64,000 bases of DNA from Strobilurus pachycystidiatus (lineage: Eukaryota > Basidiomycota > Agaricomycetes > Agaricales > Physalacriaceae). Each line of letters opens with the position of its first letter. Within the stretch, counting starts at the first letter, position 1. The notes below the pieces were generated by a model. That model did not search any database, was not told where the DNA came from, and was given only the letters and a program-made list of their open reading frames with translations. The stretch lies in NCBI GenBank assembly GCA_019915135.1, contig JAHLMK010000009.1, positions 558,001-622,000 of the forward strand, in the 5' to 3' direction. Below, piece by piece: positions 1-12,920 of the stretch. The translations under genes were made by a program, and so were the position numbers.

Positions 1-3000
1 GCAGAGTCGGGGCTATTCACGCCTCGGGCTGGACCGATGACCTCTTGAAGGTCAGTTACTTCATAAAATTCCACAAAAAGCAACATACTCAGCTGAATCA
101 TTATCCTCAGTACCATTCATTAGCAGGTAGTTCATAGACCGGTGCCTGTTTTGTGGTGCGTAGTAACGCGGCCATCGTTGCTCCTACCGTCGGACCGATG
201 CCTCTACAAGCAAAGACTCAAAGTGCCGTGAGTCTCGCACTCGGTCATCCATCCTGCTTCTTGTGGCCACACTGCTGATTCCTAGTTTCCGTCATATGTA
301 TAGCTGCGAGTGTCATTGCCAGAGCATTCTAAAGCCTCGTCGAATAGATCTTCCATCCCGCTATTGACTTCGGAGTTACTATAAAAGGGAAGCCCGAGCC
401 GCTAAATTCGCGAAACTGATACTCAGAAATGTGTAGTATGCAAATCGCTTATATCCGGTTTTACAGGCCATGAAAACACAGGCATTGATGGTGTGAGTAT
501 TTAAATGCTATTTCTGTGCAGAAAGACACGTACTCGAGGGGAGGGGTTTCAGTGTAAATCTCTGTGGGTCCTCCATTCTTCCATTTGCGTGTTGACATGA
601 ACTAGTCGAGTGAGGAACCATACCTTGATTTCTTCATTAGGAAAGCTCTGGGAATGTTTAGAGATGCCTCCCAGGTATAAACCTTCGGAGCGGTACCAAG
701 CATTAAGGTGCTACTGGCCTGCCGGGCATCGGTGGCGCAGGGCTCTGCGACGGTTGTGGCGGCTAGATCGTAATGGTACCTGCTCCGTTTCGTTGTTGTA
801 CTGTACTGAATTTGTTCGGAGTCCACAGCAGGCCCAAGGGGATCCGGAGTAAGGTGCTTTGGTTTCTCCTCCAATCTCGTCATTCTGACCAGATAAGACT
901 CAAAAGCTGGCATACCTTCCCGAGGCCAGTGACGACGACTTGGGAGGCAGAACGACGCTCCAAAAAAAAGATAAAATTCCCGGAGAGGCCAGCGGAAGAT
1001 GCGTCTCTATCCCCACGGATTGCAATGACGAGGAATTGGGAGCGACTCGTTCCAGACAGCACACCGCAGCAGCCGCTATTCCCTTGATACCGCACAAGTA
1101 GTACGTATGCCTCATTTGATGCATGATTGCGGGTAGCCAATGCAAGTTTTGAGAATAAGACGACAGTATTCAAAGCGCGATGGGGCTCTGCAGATGAGGC
1201 TTCATGTCAAAGCGCAAACAGGAGACTCGGAGGCATGACTGGCAAGTTTGACGTCCAGGATATAACATACGGGCCGGTGTTTTTGCTCTGGAACAACAGC
1301 TCAGATCTGTTCCTATCATCCTGAGGTCCGAGGACTGAATGCCCAATTCAGTAGAGCCAACCTTTCTTGAAGCACGGGTTGTGGCGTGTCTGTCTGTCGG
1401 TGTCATTGTCCGAGCTGACGGTACCCACGTCACACCGAAGTCCCGCCATCCAGTCCCACTCCAACAACCTCCCATCGAGGGAAAACGACGCAGGAACGCG
1501 GGCGCATGTATTCTCGAGCCCGTCATCAAATCGGACGGCTTACTATATGGACGTTGTTTGCATGCGGGCTGCGACGCGCGCGAACCCCGAATGAATGTCA
1601 TGGAGCCAGAAACAGGAGACTCAGAGTTGAGAGCTCGCAATTGAGTAGAACTGTGACATTTTATCGGAGCTCTTACAGCATACCACTGTCCCAACGTAGC
1701 GGTCAATTGGCACGGAGTTCACCTTTCTAAAACCTGTCCGTGAGGTTGGACAGGATGCACGAAACGCGTAGAATGACCGGTGGTCGCGGCCAGTCCTGGG
1801 GGATGCGTTGTTATCAACAATCAGTGAATCGAGGTGCAGAAAAACGCGATGAAGACTTCGCGAAGTCTGTTGTACGGTACCGCATCCCGTTACGGGACGA
1901 CCTTGTTCTTTGTTCCTCTAGAGCTGCAAGCCGGGGTCACGCATGTCTAAGCAACAGTCATCATACCCCGAAAGATGCATTTCGGATGTAAGAATACATT
2001 GACCGTGAAAAACGTCTCACCGGTGCAGAACCTGCAAATCAGACGACCTACCTCGCGCGCTTAAACTTGCTATATATAGGCGCAGCAAAGGTCGAATTCT
2101 GGCGCGTATTGAATTCTAAACACGACCTCGCCGAATGGAGGCCCTTAGTTGTCAAATTGGCGCAAAGATACAACAGTGGTCAAGTAATACCCTTTACAGA
2201 CCGGGCCACAGCCCAATGAACGAGTCTGAAAAAAAATAGTACTGCAACTCGCATGCCCTGCATGTGTACAGCGCAGTCAACCCACCGGAGAGAAATTTCG
2301 GAATGGACGGCCCAAGTTGAAGCGCTAAGCTGCCCAGCTGCCCGACTCTGTTGCGACACGCCACCGCCACCCCATATGCTTCCGTACCTCATGAGAGATA
2401 CCTCGATCGGTCCGATCTCAGAGTGACACGCAAGAGTAGAAATCATTCCAACACGTCTGGGTACGAGACTACAGACATCAAGGAGCTGTGGGACTTCCGG
2501 GAGCTTCTATCACCGCCGGAAGAGTTCGATCTCATGCCGTTTGCTCTATACTTAAGCAGCTTGTAAGGTACCGAAGTGACTGCGAGCTTTTGAAAAGGTC
2601 AGACTTTCGGAAAAGCGAGTGCACCGACATGAACTATGTGAAAAAAAAGCGTGAGGACGAAAGCCTGAATTCCCATCTCCGTCGTGAGTGGTCCTGGTAG
2701 AACAACTGTCAGCCAATGATACTTTGCAGAAGGTGCGAATGTACCTTTCGTGAATCAGAAGAGTCGAAGCTCGAGCACGATTGTCCAGCAAGGCGTCGAG
2801 GACAGCGCTGCCGTGACTGATTGACACTTCGGTCAGGAGGAAGAACGTTCAGATGCGAAAGTCTGTGGTGTTCTGTGCGCGTCGGACGCGGAGAGAAAGT
2901 CTGCTTCCCTGCGATTGAACAGTACGCCTTGACGCCCATGGAGAATAGGGGAATCCGGTGTTTGGGTGGCAGCTTGCCTGGTTGGATGGCGTAGAATCCG

Positions 3001-4761
3001 TAGTTTGAGACGATCGGACTCGCCGGGGTTGGCTTGAGGTGAGCAGAAGGGTGGGACGACCCCGACGAAAGGCGCCGAGCCGGATGCGAACAGCCTTGGA
3101 AGCACACGTCAGACGTCGGCCAGCAGAGGAGAGAGATGCGAAATTACATACCCAATGCAGCAGGGAGAGAAGAGTGGCCGCCTCGCCAATCGAAGGCTTG
3201 TCCGGGACGCGAATCGATAAACCTATCTTCTAATGGACCTATTCTGCGGAATCGCATGTTTGTGACGTTGCTACGCCAGCAATATCACTCCTCACGACAC
3301 GACACGCGCCAGGCGGTGATTTTGTTAGGCCCATGGCGAGAAGTAAGGGAAGAGCGTATTTGTGTGGCCGTTGGTAACTTCGAGAGTGGGAGAGGTTTTG
3401 TAGTGCGATGAAAGAAACTGGAGGGAAGACTTGGGGAAGCGCACCGCGGGAGTAGGAAGTGCCGACAGCGCTGTCCAACATGGGACACCATCGAATGAGG
3501 GAACAAGTTTGATGATTTGTCCATTTCGTTCTCTCTCTGACGACTTTGGTTGAGATCGGTGGAGGCAGGAAGAGCCCCACTGGGAATCGTGATGAGAAGT
3601 TTTGGTAGTACGAGGGCAAGATGGGTCTGAGGTGTTGACGATCCACCGATGTTGTAGCTTTGGCTTCGCGGGAACCAGCATGGGCGTCACCGTCTTCCGC
3701 CTTTCCCGCCTAATGCTCAACGAGTGCGATCCCTAGCAGGCTCGTGAGCCCGTACATGCAGACGTCATTTGGTACGAGGGAGGTCGAGAGTCCCGGTAAA
3801 TATCATGCGTAAAGACATGCGATGATAGACAACGGAAGGGAGCTGGAGAACCTAGCGAAAGGGCTTGTCGATATCAATGATGTGAGCAGAATGGTCTATG
3901 ATAATCTACTCACCTCACAGCCCTCCCATCAGAGCGGAGATACCCCACTGCTCGTCTAGCCCCAGTGCCCAGTCTGGTAGGGTTGATCATCGGCGTCGCT
4001 ACAAAATCGAATGTCCACGACAAAGCCCCTGCCCGACCGAGCATTTTAGCAAGGCTTCGACAGATGGCATGATACGACAGGATTGAGCGACGGAATATTA
4101 GCCTGAACGAGGTTGTAGGACTTGGGAGACTCGTGGGATTGATATACGGTCGATGGCGCGCAGGCGCATTCCTCGAGGTGTAGTGGCTTTGCACAATGCA
4201 GCGCCACGGACCGCGGTGTCTGTTGCCGTCTAGCAGAATGTTGCTTAGGGTATCTTCGTGCTGCGGTGAATGTTCGTCGAAAAGAGCGCTGCCTGGCCAC
4301 TTGTTTGATCTGATGATTCACGGTCAGAGCAAAGACGCGGTGATACAATAGCCAACGCACCTGGTCTAACCATGCCATAGCTCGTGTACGTTTTCGGGCT
4401 CCTCCAGATCTAGAGCGTCTGGAAAAGTGGTCGATGGGGAAGCGTGATCGCGGTCTTTGGTCAAGCCGAGTTGACCCACCTCTTCTCCGAACCATCATGA
4501 TCTCTGGCTAGTCGCGAAACACGCGTAACATTTCTTCGTGGCCTTCATCGGATATCCTCGCGCTGTTTTGACTCCGGGATAGTGGCATTTCGACTCAGGC
4601 TTGGGCAGGCCTTCGGTTGGGAACTGCTTGAGAACTCCATCCAAATTCAAGATTTGAGTGTCGACACTAAATATGCTTTGATTTTCGGCACCCTCTTCTT
4701 TCCAACGGCCTTACATTCCTGCTCAGTGTAAATTTCTGGTATATCTCCTAGTGCAACAGCC
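1..4761. other. Long region without a recognised gene
   Basis: Open frames here are short, overlap on both strands and show no family I recognise. The longest, about 178 codons on the minus strand near 1170-1706, overlaps a 101-codon plus-strand frame and has low-information composition. TATA-like runs occur near 380 and 2070 but lead into no convincing coding region. It may be intergenic DNA or a decayed element. Confidence 0.5.
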
Positions 4762-6294
4762 TCACACTAAATCCTTCACATAATCAGGAACAACCGCTCG
4801 AGTGAACTGGATTGGTCTCGCTGAGTGAAAGTTTGCCGTGTATACCCCGCGATAATAACATCGAGGTGAGATGGGTCTACTTTTTATCAGTCGCAACGCT
4901 TTCATTGCTTCAATGACGGATTGAAACTCGAAGAAGATGCCCTTACTAGCGGCGAAGTTACCTCAACTTGGACGGGATGCAGATAAGGGGAGGACGGTAC
5001 TCACGGAGAATCCGAAACAACGAAAGGCCCGGTTCTCGAATATTTGAAGTATTGTTCGAGATCGAGCTTGATCGGATCTTCATCTCCACGGTGACGGACT
5101 TTAAGTCTGAGAGTACGTGTTGCCCCAGACACAATGGCGGTGCGAAGATTATACCGAACAGAGGACTGAGACTGCAGCTCGACCTCAAGTCCCGGCGCCT
5201 GAGATTTGCACATCACAGCAAATTGCCGAGCAACGTTTGGAGCAATAAAGTCAATTGACTACAACACTTCATGAAGCAGACATGAACAACGAATAATATC
5301 AGCTTACAAGTGATCCCTGAGGCTGCTGTCCGTCCCGACGATATGGTTCCGATGACAGCCTGGTCACTCTAGTGACAATCTCCCCGCTAGGACCTTGCGA
5401 TGTGATGAAATCGCCCAGGGATAAGTGCACAGCTACAAGGTCTTGAACGTCACCTTTGATGAGTACACGGCGTTTCTGTGTTGTCACGGTCGAGTCCCGC
5501 GGTGCAACGAAATAGCTGCTGACAACTTCGGCACCAAGTGCTATAAGCTTCCCATTCTCGGCGGCTCTGTGACACTGCGAAGACGTTTCGGTTTCATACC
5601 ACAAATGAACAGCTACAAATGAGCTCACCGAGACGGCGTCCTCCTCCTCCATGAAAGTGACCTGAACGAGGTCTCCTCCCGTGGGAGCAACGTCGGTGCT
5701 TGCCTTCGGAGAGATTATCTGAACCCTAGGATATCCCACTTTCATGAAGTTGGACCCTTGCAGATGCAGACGACGTGACAGTTTCTCTGCTGACATTCCG
5801 CAGGCAGAAGACAGCTGCAAAGCGAGGGTTCTCCCAGAAGATAGCATCCGAGCAACTGCATCGGCTCCGATATAGCGGGACGATGGGTCTGACGTAGCTG
5901 CGTACTGGTGCCCTGAGAGTATGAGTGGCTTGTCAAGCCGTTGACGAGCATGACGCCACGAGTAAAAATGAAGTAGAACGTCGCAGCTTCGGGGAGGAGC
6001 TGGGAAATCGGGGGACAAGGGGGGTCTTGTGCCGAACACGACCCGTTCCAAGGGACCCAAGGATGAGTTAATGATTATTCTTTCAACCCTCTCGATGAGG
6101 TGTCCAAGACCGTCGCTATCACTGACATCGTACACATTGACGTCTTCCGGTAGACCACTGACCCGCACTGTACGAGACGGCGGAGTCCACCGCTCATGGG
6201 TCGAGTATTTCTGCTTTGCCAAAATGGAATTTGAGCCATAAGTGCGCAGAGGAAAGGTGCGCCGTCGAAGGCTACGAGTGGCAGTTGAAAGCAT
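4762..6294 (-). CDS. RRM-like protein with mitochondrial-type N-terminus, paralogue 1
   Basis: The N-terminus (MLSTATRSLRRRTFPLRTYG) is rich in Arg, Ser and Thr with almost no acidic residues, like a mitochondrial presequence. It is followed by a WTPPSRTVRVSGLP strand typical of the start of an RNA-recognition fold, then DVLLHFYSWRHARQ, and later a second strand pair (DLVQVTFMEEEDAVSV). A 54-nt GTGAGC...CAG intron within the main open frame is in frame and stop-free; the paralogue at 10633-12195 has an intron at the matching place. Downstream exons run to a TGA at 4762; their ends (TANFHSARPIQFTRA) match the paralogue's C-terminus. RNA binding is inferred from fold resemblance only. Alternative: a fungus-specific mitochondrial protein without RNA-binding function. 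Confidence 0.6.
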
Positions 6295-6548
6295 GAGAAG
6301 AACTTGAAGTGGTATTGATACCGATCAATATTGACGACTCCGATGCCGACATCACAAGCTCGGACGAGCCTCCTCTTTGTTCTCCTCCAAGTGGTTCAGT
6401 TCTTCTGTGAGCCGCTCTGGTGTCCTATAGTCAGTAAAGTCACACGTAGAAGGTACCATCAACTAGGTATTGCGCTCGATTTCAAGATAAAACGGTGTAC
6501 ATACTGTAGGATTGTCATTCAAGTTACAACAGAGGAATGAAGTTCGAT

Positions 6549-8501
6549 TCAATGATGATGATTGTGATACTTTCCACACGTCCTGAGCTGGCAGCACACA
6601 CGGTAAGAGCAGTAAGTCTCTAATGTCTTCGATGCAGTGGCATGTGCTTCGACAGTGCAGGTATTTGGTAGCCCCTTTGTCAGCCCGACCACAGCTCGGT
6701 GCAAAGCATCTCGAAGGTGCGGGTGATTGCCGGATCCGAAGTCAAGCATCGCCGTCAATACGGCTGCTTGTACTGTCTCAGAAGGGGTATTGCGTAGGAA
6801 GAAATCCATCTCGGCTTCGAGGATATCCGGGTACCTGGGAAGATATTGATGTCAGAGAACCTGAAGGTAGTACAGCGAGACTTACTGCGAGGTGAAGCGC
6901 GAAAAGACCTCCTTCCCGATGTTTTTCTTGGTGAGTTGCGATTTGATGCTCGCGAGAGCGAGATCTTTCAATATGCCGATTCCGAACTGATGGAGTACAT
7001 TCGGGTTGGTCGCAGCTAGTCACGAGCAAAGGCGTGAACCCACCTTATCAGCCAGTCGATACATGGACTTTGGAGAACACGATGTTTGTGAAGAGGCTGC
7101 CACTTTTCCATGGGGAGAGCGACTACCCTTCAGAAGGGAAAACTTGATCTCGTCGAAGTATATGTACCGAAGGAGAGCGTCAAATCTGTAGACCATTATA
7201 TGGGAGACTACTAAGGCAGTGTGAGAGCTCACGTTTTGTAGGCGGTGTCACGAACGAATATGACGCGGCCCATCCGCAAGAACATCCTGTTGCTCCTCCC
7301 TTGTATTTCCCTAGTCATCGTCAAAGTTAGATGGCTTATAAAACGCGGGCAGCTCGTGATAACGTACATCAGGTCCCCAATAAGGCCGCTGCTACTAGGT
7401 GGCCCGCTATCAACATTTGCAGCGGAAGTCTCGATGTCAGGCTCGACTCGGAGCACATCTTGAGGGAGACTGCAGGAGAATCAGCAAGAGTCACGACGAG
7501 ACAGACACTGATCATCTTACCGATGCACTGTAGGAACTTCTTCACCAGTGGGCGACAGAGGGCTCTTGGATGGCGTGTCATCCGAGTCATCTTCAAGATC
7601 GCTGTCTGATTCGTAATAGTAGAAATCGGTTTCCATCGCCTCGGAAGGGGGTTCATAGAGATCAATAGCCACATCACGGGAGTCCGTAAATCCAAGAGAA
7701 GTGACTGGGAGTAGACGTAAGCAAGATAGAACTAATCATCGTTCGGAGAGTATCAATCACCCAGCATGTCAAGGTCATCGCACCCAAATTTGTGCAGGAC
7801 TGCCGCGCTAGCAAAGAGTGACTTTGGATGGCGTGCACCTCCGGTCTTGCCCTTCTGGGAGTACAGAACGAATCTTGTATCGAAGAGGTCGCCAGAGTGA
7901 ATCCCTTCAGAAACCGCAGAGATCGTTCGCTGATTGAACGCTTTAGGAAGCAAACCTGCGTCGTGTCGCTGGCCTATCTCCACTGTGGTCAGCAGCTGTA
8001 TATCAGAGTTCTCGTCTAACTCTTCCTGGAGGGGTATTTTGTACGCGAAAGTTCCGAGGACAGTGGTAGGAGACAGCGGTATCTTTTTCTTCTTTCTATT
8101 GAATTCCCCCGAAGACCCCACAGTGGACACAAGAGGCGGCAGATTAGGCATGGTCAGTGTCCATGAGAGGCGCTCGATGGATAGATGGCCCGCAAATGCG
8201 ATCAGCCACGGATCCAGTATTAACTCGAGTATGCCAGTCTCGGTAACTAATGCGAAGTTCTAATAGAGACGTGAGCTATTGGTCCTTGATTTAACGTTAA
8301 GCACGGACATACATTCTTGTCGTTCGGCACGGCTGGGGAGTCTCTTGCCTTCCTAGTGATACGGAACGACCATCCTAGTCCACACTTCTCGCTCGCAATA
8401 CCGCTCGGAGAGATCGAGGTCAAGTCACCGTATGGAATGGCGAATGCTGAGACGAAACGCAAAGGTGATTGCGTGACGGTGTCTGAGACAACTCGTTTCA
8501 T
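6549..8501 (-). CDS. BTB/POZ domain protein of basidiomycete type
   Basis: Spliced minus-strand exons read in order: an N-terminal MATH-like beta segment (WSFRITRKARDSPAVPNDKN, continuing NFALVTETGILELILDPW), then DTRFVLYSQKG with HPKSLFASAAVLHKF, the usual opening of basidiomycete BTB domains. An acidic Ser/Asp insert follows (YYYESDSDLEDDSDD), then LLRYIYFDEIKFSLLK and CSPKSMYRLADKVG, the BTB/BACK signature, and a helical tail ending at 6549. Such proteins usually act as Cullin-3 adaptors that select substrates for ubiquitination; that role is family knowledge, not shown here. The start at 8501 is the first Met before the MATH-like segment and is the least certain part. The gene lies between the duplicated RRM-like and F-box-like segments but is missing from the second duplication unit. 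Confidence 0.7.
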
Positions 8502-8944
8502 TGCGAGGATATCACTCGATGCCTCGTTGTTCTTTCAGAGTCCTTCGAAGCATGCATGCGTGAAAGAACGGGGCATGAATGAGTTGGAAACCTACCGCTA
8601 TAATGATCAGCTTTGAGGAGGAAGATCTGATCAGGAAAGTTGTCGCCGTCAGTGTATACTAGGCACAGATTGGACTGTGTTCTATTGAAAGAACGCAACG
8701 CGATGGCAAGATGAGAAAGATAGACACCGGCCCGGATGTGCCGAGGTGCAAGCCTCGACCACCGCTGTACAGTGTACTTATACGCCAGTGTTAGTGCCAA
8801 GTCCGGGTATATGACTCAAACTGCTTGTTTCAACAGAGATAGACTTCGCCAAGCGTAGAGAGACATCGAGAGGCTTGGAAGCGTGTCGGAGTCCACCGAC
8901 AAACGAGATCATGACGGTTCGGGAAAGAGGTGGGTCAACCGAAC

Positions 8945-9480
8945 TTGGCCAATGACCACGACTGGACCACAAACATGGCGCCTCCGCAGTCCTCCCACAC
9001 GCTCAGGAAACCCTCATGGATAGAACAGCAACCGAAGAGGATAGACCAGCAGTTGCAGAAAATTCAAAGGTGGTTCGTCCTGCCATTTTTTCTTCTCTGA
9101 GGGCGTGGCCAGTGACCATTGTCGAACGCAGTGAGGACCATTTATAATCGCGCTCCCAATTACTACATGGCAAAAATACTGCTGCCGCGTCCACAGCACG
9201 GCGGGCCACTGCTGGCTTTCGCATATCGTAGCGGATAGCTGTAGCGGTCTCGTTAGAAATAGGTACGCAATCTGACATAACGCCCTCACGATACTATCCT
9301 GACGAGCTTTCTCTTCAGATTGTCTTGTGCTGTGCTCCTCTTGGACACCGGTCATCCTCTCGCGAGCTGCCGCAACAACCGTATCGTCCATGCCCACATA
9401 ATCCGCGCTCAGTCGCGACTTATTCTCAAATTCAGCAGACCTTCGATGCATATGGCCTCACCCTTCCATACAAGGTCGCG
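8945..9480. repeat. Segmental duplication arm, copy 1
   Basis: This stretch matches 12325-12920 along its length in the same order. Shared blocks include the phrases around 8945 (TTGGCCAATGACCAC against TTGGTCAATGACCACC), GCCATTTTTTCTT near 9085, GGGCGTGGCCAGT near 9103 and CGTATCGTCCATGCC near 9380. Differences are scattered substitutions and small gaps, so the copies are not recent. From 8502 to 9445 I see no gene apart from possible 5' exons of the F-box-like frame at 9446. Confidence 0.75.
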
Positions 9481-10252
9481 CAGGACAACTCGACGTGCCG
9501 CTGGTCCGAGGACGGATCCTACCACCGACCAGGGAGGCTTTACGATCCGTCGAAGGCGAGATAAAGCTCTTGGACGGTGCAATTCTGCTCTTGCAGGCAC
9601 AACACAATCGATAGGATGGGACCATGGACAGTTTTCCTTCGCTCCGCGACTTCAGAACGTCAGAATCACATACTTCGACTACTGCGTCGTTGATCTTCCC
9701 TTTGCTCAATTGACCAGTGTCCATCCTACCCCATGCACGGCCGAAAGAGACGTCATGCTCAGGATCCATTCCTTCCTCGCAGTATGCACACAACTTGAGT
9801 CGTTCACGACGGACCTTAGGCATCTTGCTACTGTTGATACCCACATGGAGATTCCTGCTTCTACCAAAATGCCTCGAACCCCCGCCCGATACATCTCCCT
9901 CGATGTGTTACATCCCCAACTACAGCTCCATCTCACTGCGCCCTTCCTCGAAGAACTCCGGCTCAGAGAACTCGATGATCTCGGGCCACTATTGGCGTTC
10001 CTTGAGCTATCGCGCTGTCCGTTACGGATCCTCCATCTTGGCGTGCGACGTCGTCCCCGGGCCCATTTGCCAGCGGACCTAGCATTGAACATCCTCAGCG
10101 CGCAGGAGGTGACAGTCACCATTGGGAGTGGCCCTGACGGTTTGCTTCGAGAGTTGATTCGTTCAGACATTCTTCGTCGATTACCACATACCAGTTCTTT
10201 TGAGATTGACAGTGGCCATGGACGCGAGTCATGGAGCAGTCGGATTCTTTAG
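9446..10252 (+). CDS. F-box/LRR-like protein, possibly only the C-terminal part
   Basis: One open frame of about 269 codons from the first in-frame ATG. The middle and end resemble the leucine-rich C-terminal half of the very abundant basidiomycete F-box family: FAPRLQNVRITYFD, LPFAQLTSVHPTPC, FLAVCTQLESFTTDL, APFLEELRLRELDDL, then CPLRILHLGV. I could not see an F-box motif upstream, so the N-terminal exon is either missed or lost. The 5' end lies in the segmental duplication, whose second copy near 12325-12920 keeps only the first part of this frame. If intact it would be an SCF ubiquitin-ligase substrate receptor; it may equally be a decaying copy. Confidence 0.4.
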   Translation: MHMASPFHTRSRRTTRRAAGPRTDPTTDQGGFTIRRRRDKALGRCNSALAGTTQSIGWDHGQFSFAPRLQNVRITYFDYCVVDLPFAQLTSVHPTPCTAERDVMLRIHSFLAVCTQLESFTTDLRHLATVDTHMEIPASTKMPRTPARYISLDVLHPQLQLHLTAPFLEELRLRELDDLGPLLAFLELSRCPLRILHLGVRRRPRAHLPADLALNILSAQEVTVTIGSGPDGLLRELIRSDILRRLPHTSSFEIDSGHGRESWSSRIL

Positions 10253-10632
10253 AGTACCTACATACAAATCCTCACGTCGTCATAGGGAGCCTGTACACCT
10301 TCTTCTAGCCGCGTATCATTTCCAACTTGAGCAACGATCGCGGATGGGAGGAAACGGTAAATGGAGTCCTGTGTGCTGTACATTACTTTGTCTAAATACA
10401 TGTGCTGGAAGGGAGGTCTCGTCCGTAAAGAGGTAAGTACGACGTCGGACAATGAGCATCCAACTGAAATATGGGCCGCGAGAGAAAGACAGTAGAATGG
10501 TTGGGGCGGCGTGCAAACTCTGAGAGGATTCAACTGTCAAAAGTCTACAAGACGACCGCTTCCGTTCAATTGTCTTTATTCAAGTGAGTGTTGTCACGCG
10601 GTAGTGATACAAGAGTAACTTGATATTGAACC
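10253..10632. other. Gene-free spacer
   Basis: About 380 bp between the F-box-like frame and the stop of RRM-like paralogue 2. No coding, repeat or RNA signal was recognised. Confidence 0.5.
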
Positions 10633-12195
10633 TCAGGCTGTGTAATAATGTGCCAACTTCTGGAAAGTAACAACCTTACATCGCTCCAAATTCATCTCTG
10701 CAAGTGAGCGCTCCTTTATGCGAGCTGGTCGGGTGAGCTGAATCGGTCTTGCTGCGTGGAAGTTGACGGTAGCAAGACCGGGATAGTGATGTCCGGATAT
10801 ACTGGAGTTATGAGTTAACAGAAACAGTGCCTTCATCGCGGCAGGAACAGACTCGAACTTGAGGAAGATATCCGAGTCCTTTCTGAACGCATTAGATATT
10901 TCAGCTTGGATGAAAAGCGGAGAAGGGAAAGAGGTGACCCACTCCGACTCCGGGTCTCCAATTCCGACAAACACTTGATAAGGCCCGGTTTTGGGCTGCA
11001 AGTGCCTCGCCAGATTTTGGAGAATCACCGTCTTGACTTTCCTCACCGAGTCTCCGTCGAGATGCGGGAGGAATTGAAGTCTTATGGTACGAGTCGCCCC
11101 GGAAGCGATGACGCTGCGAATGTAATACGGGGTGCCAAAGAGCGTCTGTAGTTCCACGTCAAGCTCCAAGGCCCTGGCCTTGCACACGACAGCAAATTGC
11201 CGAGCATAGAGCGGGTCAGCAAAGTCAACCAGCTACAATGATACGACAAGCTTAGTCTGAGCTTGGATAAAGGATGATGGAAACCAGGAAAGCAGCTTAC
11301 CGTATGGAATAATTTCCCTTGTGAAATCATCTGATGATGCTTGTCTACGATCTCCCCGTAGTGACTTGGTGATGCGATGAAATCGTCCAAAAACCCATCC
11401 ACAGGCAGAAGATCTTTGAAAGCACCGCTGATGCACACTCGACGCGCCTGAGTCGCCGAGGGAAGGTTCATGGAAGTCGCAAAGTAGTTTCCGGTGATAT
11501 CGCCAAGGCCCGAGAGCTTGACTCCATTCTCGACGGCGATGTGACACTGCCAAAAAGCCTTCATACAAAGCCTCGGAAACATGAATGCGGAAAAGACCCA
11601 CCGAGAAGGCATCTTCCTCCCTCATGAAGGTCACCAGAACAAGGTCTCCCTTGCTGGGAGCAATGTCCGTGCTCTCCTTCGGCGATACTATCTCCACCTT
11701 CCCCACGTGTCCGAACTTCTCAGACAAACGCTTGTACCACGCGTCTGCTGACGATCTACAAGGAGAAGATAGCTGCAGAGCGAGCGTCCTCCCAGAGAAA
11801 AGCATTCGCGCGACTACATCGGCGCCGATCTCGTCGCTCGACGAGTCTAACATCATCCTACAATAGCGCCCGAGGATTGTGAGAGGCTTTGCAATTCGTT
11901 GGGAAGCATGAGCCCACGAGTAGAAGTGGAGGAGAACGTCTGGTTCGATGTCATGGTTCCGTTTCTGGGTATGTATCGGATGCACGCGTTCGACGCGTTC
12001 GATGAGGTGACCTAGACCATCACCATCGCTCACGTCGTACGGATCATAGTACTTTGGCAGACCGAAGACCCGCACCGTACGAGAGGGCGGGGTCCAGTGC
12101 TCGTGTACATAAGAGAGACGTCGAGTCGTCTGTGCGCCACTTGTGCGCAGGGATGTTACGCACTGTTGAGAACGACGAGCAGCAGCAGAAAGCAT
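10633..12195 (-). CDS. RRM-like protein with mitochondrial-type N-terminus, paralogue 2
   Basis: Homologue of the gene at 4762-6294, same strand and same exon order. Shared blocks are WTPPSRTVRVFGLP, DGLGHLIERVERV, DVLLHFYSWAHASQR, ADVVARMLFSGRTLALQLSS, STDIAPSKGDLVLVTFM, MCKARALELDVELQTLFG and FHAARPIQLTRPA. The start at 12195 (MLSAAARRSQQCVTSLRTSG) keeps the basic, Ser/Thr-rich presequence look. A longer in-frame extension upstream to 12375 lacks that look and lies in the duplicated flank. Spread differences suggest an old duplication in which both copies kept open frames. RNA binding is inferred. Confidence 0.6.
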
Positions 12196-12324
12196 TGTGG
12201 AAGCATGAGAAGAACGTGCTATCGCATGCGCATCTGGACGGATTGTCAGTGATTGATTGTGACCCTGTTTCTGATCGCCGATCGGCATCGAGTCTCGACA
12301 GTTCCCTGCGTGCCAAAACTTGGT

Positions 12325-12920
12325 CAATGACCACCAACTGGACCCCAACCACGGTGCCTCCTCAGCCTCCCACACGCCCAGAGACGTACAAGAACGACGG
12401 TGGACGATGGAATACTAGTGGTAGAGGCGGACAGGCAATTGTAGAAGATTTTGACTCCGGTTCGTCTGCCATTTTTTCTTATCCGGGCGTGGCCAGTAAT
12501 CATTGTCAGACACAGTGTGAAGCATTCATACCATAATCGCACCCACGACTACATAGCACACATACCGCCGCATTATTATCCCCACCACGGCGGCCCCCCG
12601 CTGCTCCGTAAAACAATACCGCATATCCGTAGCGGATGGTCATCGGCGGTCTCCGTAGACATGGGCAAGTATTTTGGCATCAGCGCCCACGAGCTGCTAT
12701 GCTGACCATCTTTCTGCAGACTGCTTTCGTCGGACAGTGGTCATCCTTTTGTAAGGTCCTACGACACCCGTATCGTCCATGCCTACACCATACGCGCTCT
12801 CCTCTCCAAATCTAGCGGACCTTCATGTGCTCGTGTCTTTGATATTCAGGGCGAGCTGCCGTAGTGCGTAGGCGGATGAGGCTGGCTCAGGGTCTCACCC
12901 TTCCATACTAGGATTCCTTC
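12325..12920. repeat. Segmental duplication arm, copy 2
   Basis: Diverged second copy of 8945-9480, placed directly upstream of RRM-like paralogue 2. It ends in material resembling the beginning of the F-box-like frame (CGTATCGTCCATGCC near 12770) but does not continue into an open frame, so the F-box-like gene is only a remnant here. The BTB gene present in unit 1 is absent. Confidence 0.75.

Noticed and set aside
1170..1706. 178-codon minus-strand frame in the first 5 kb
   Set aside because: It overlaps other frames on the opposite strand, has no family resemblance and no intron or promoter context.
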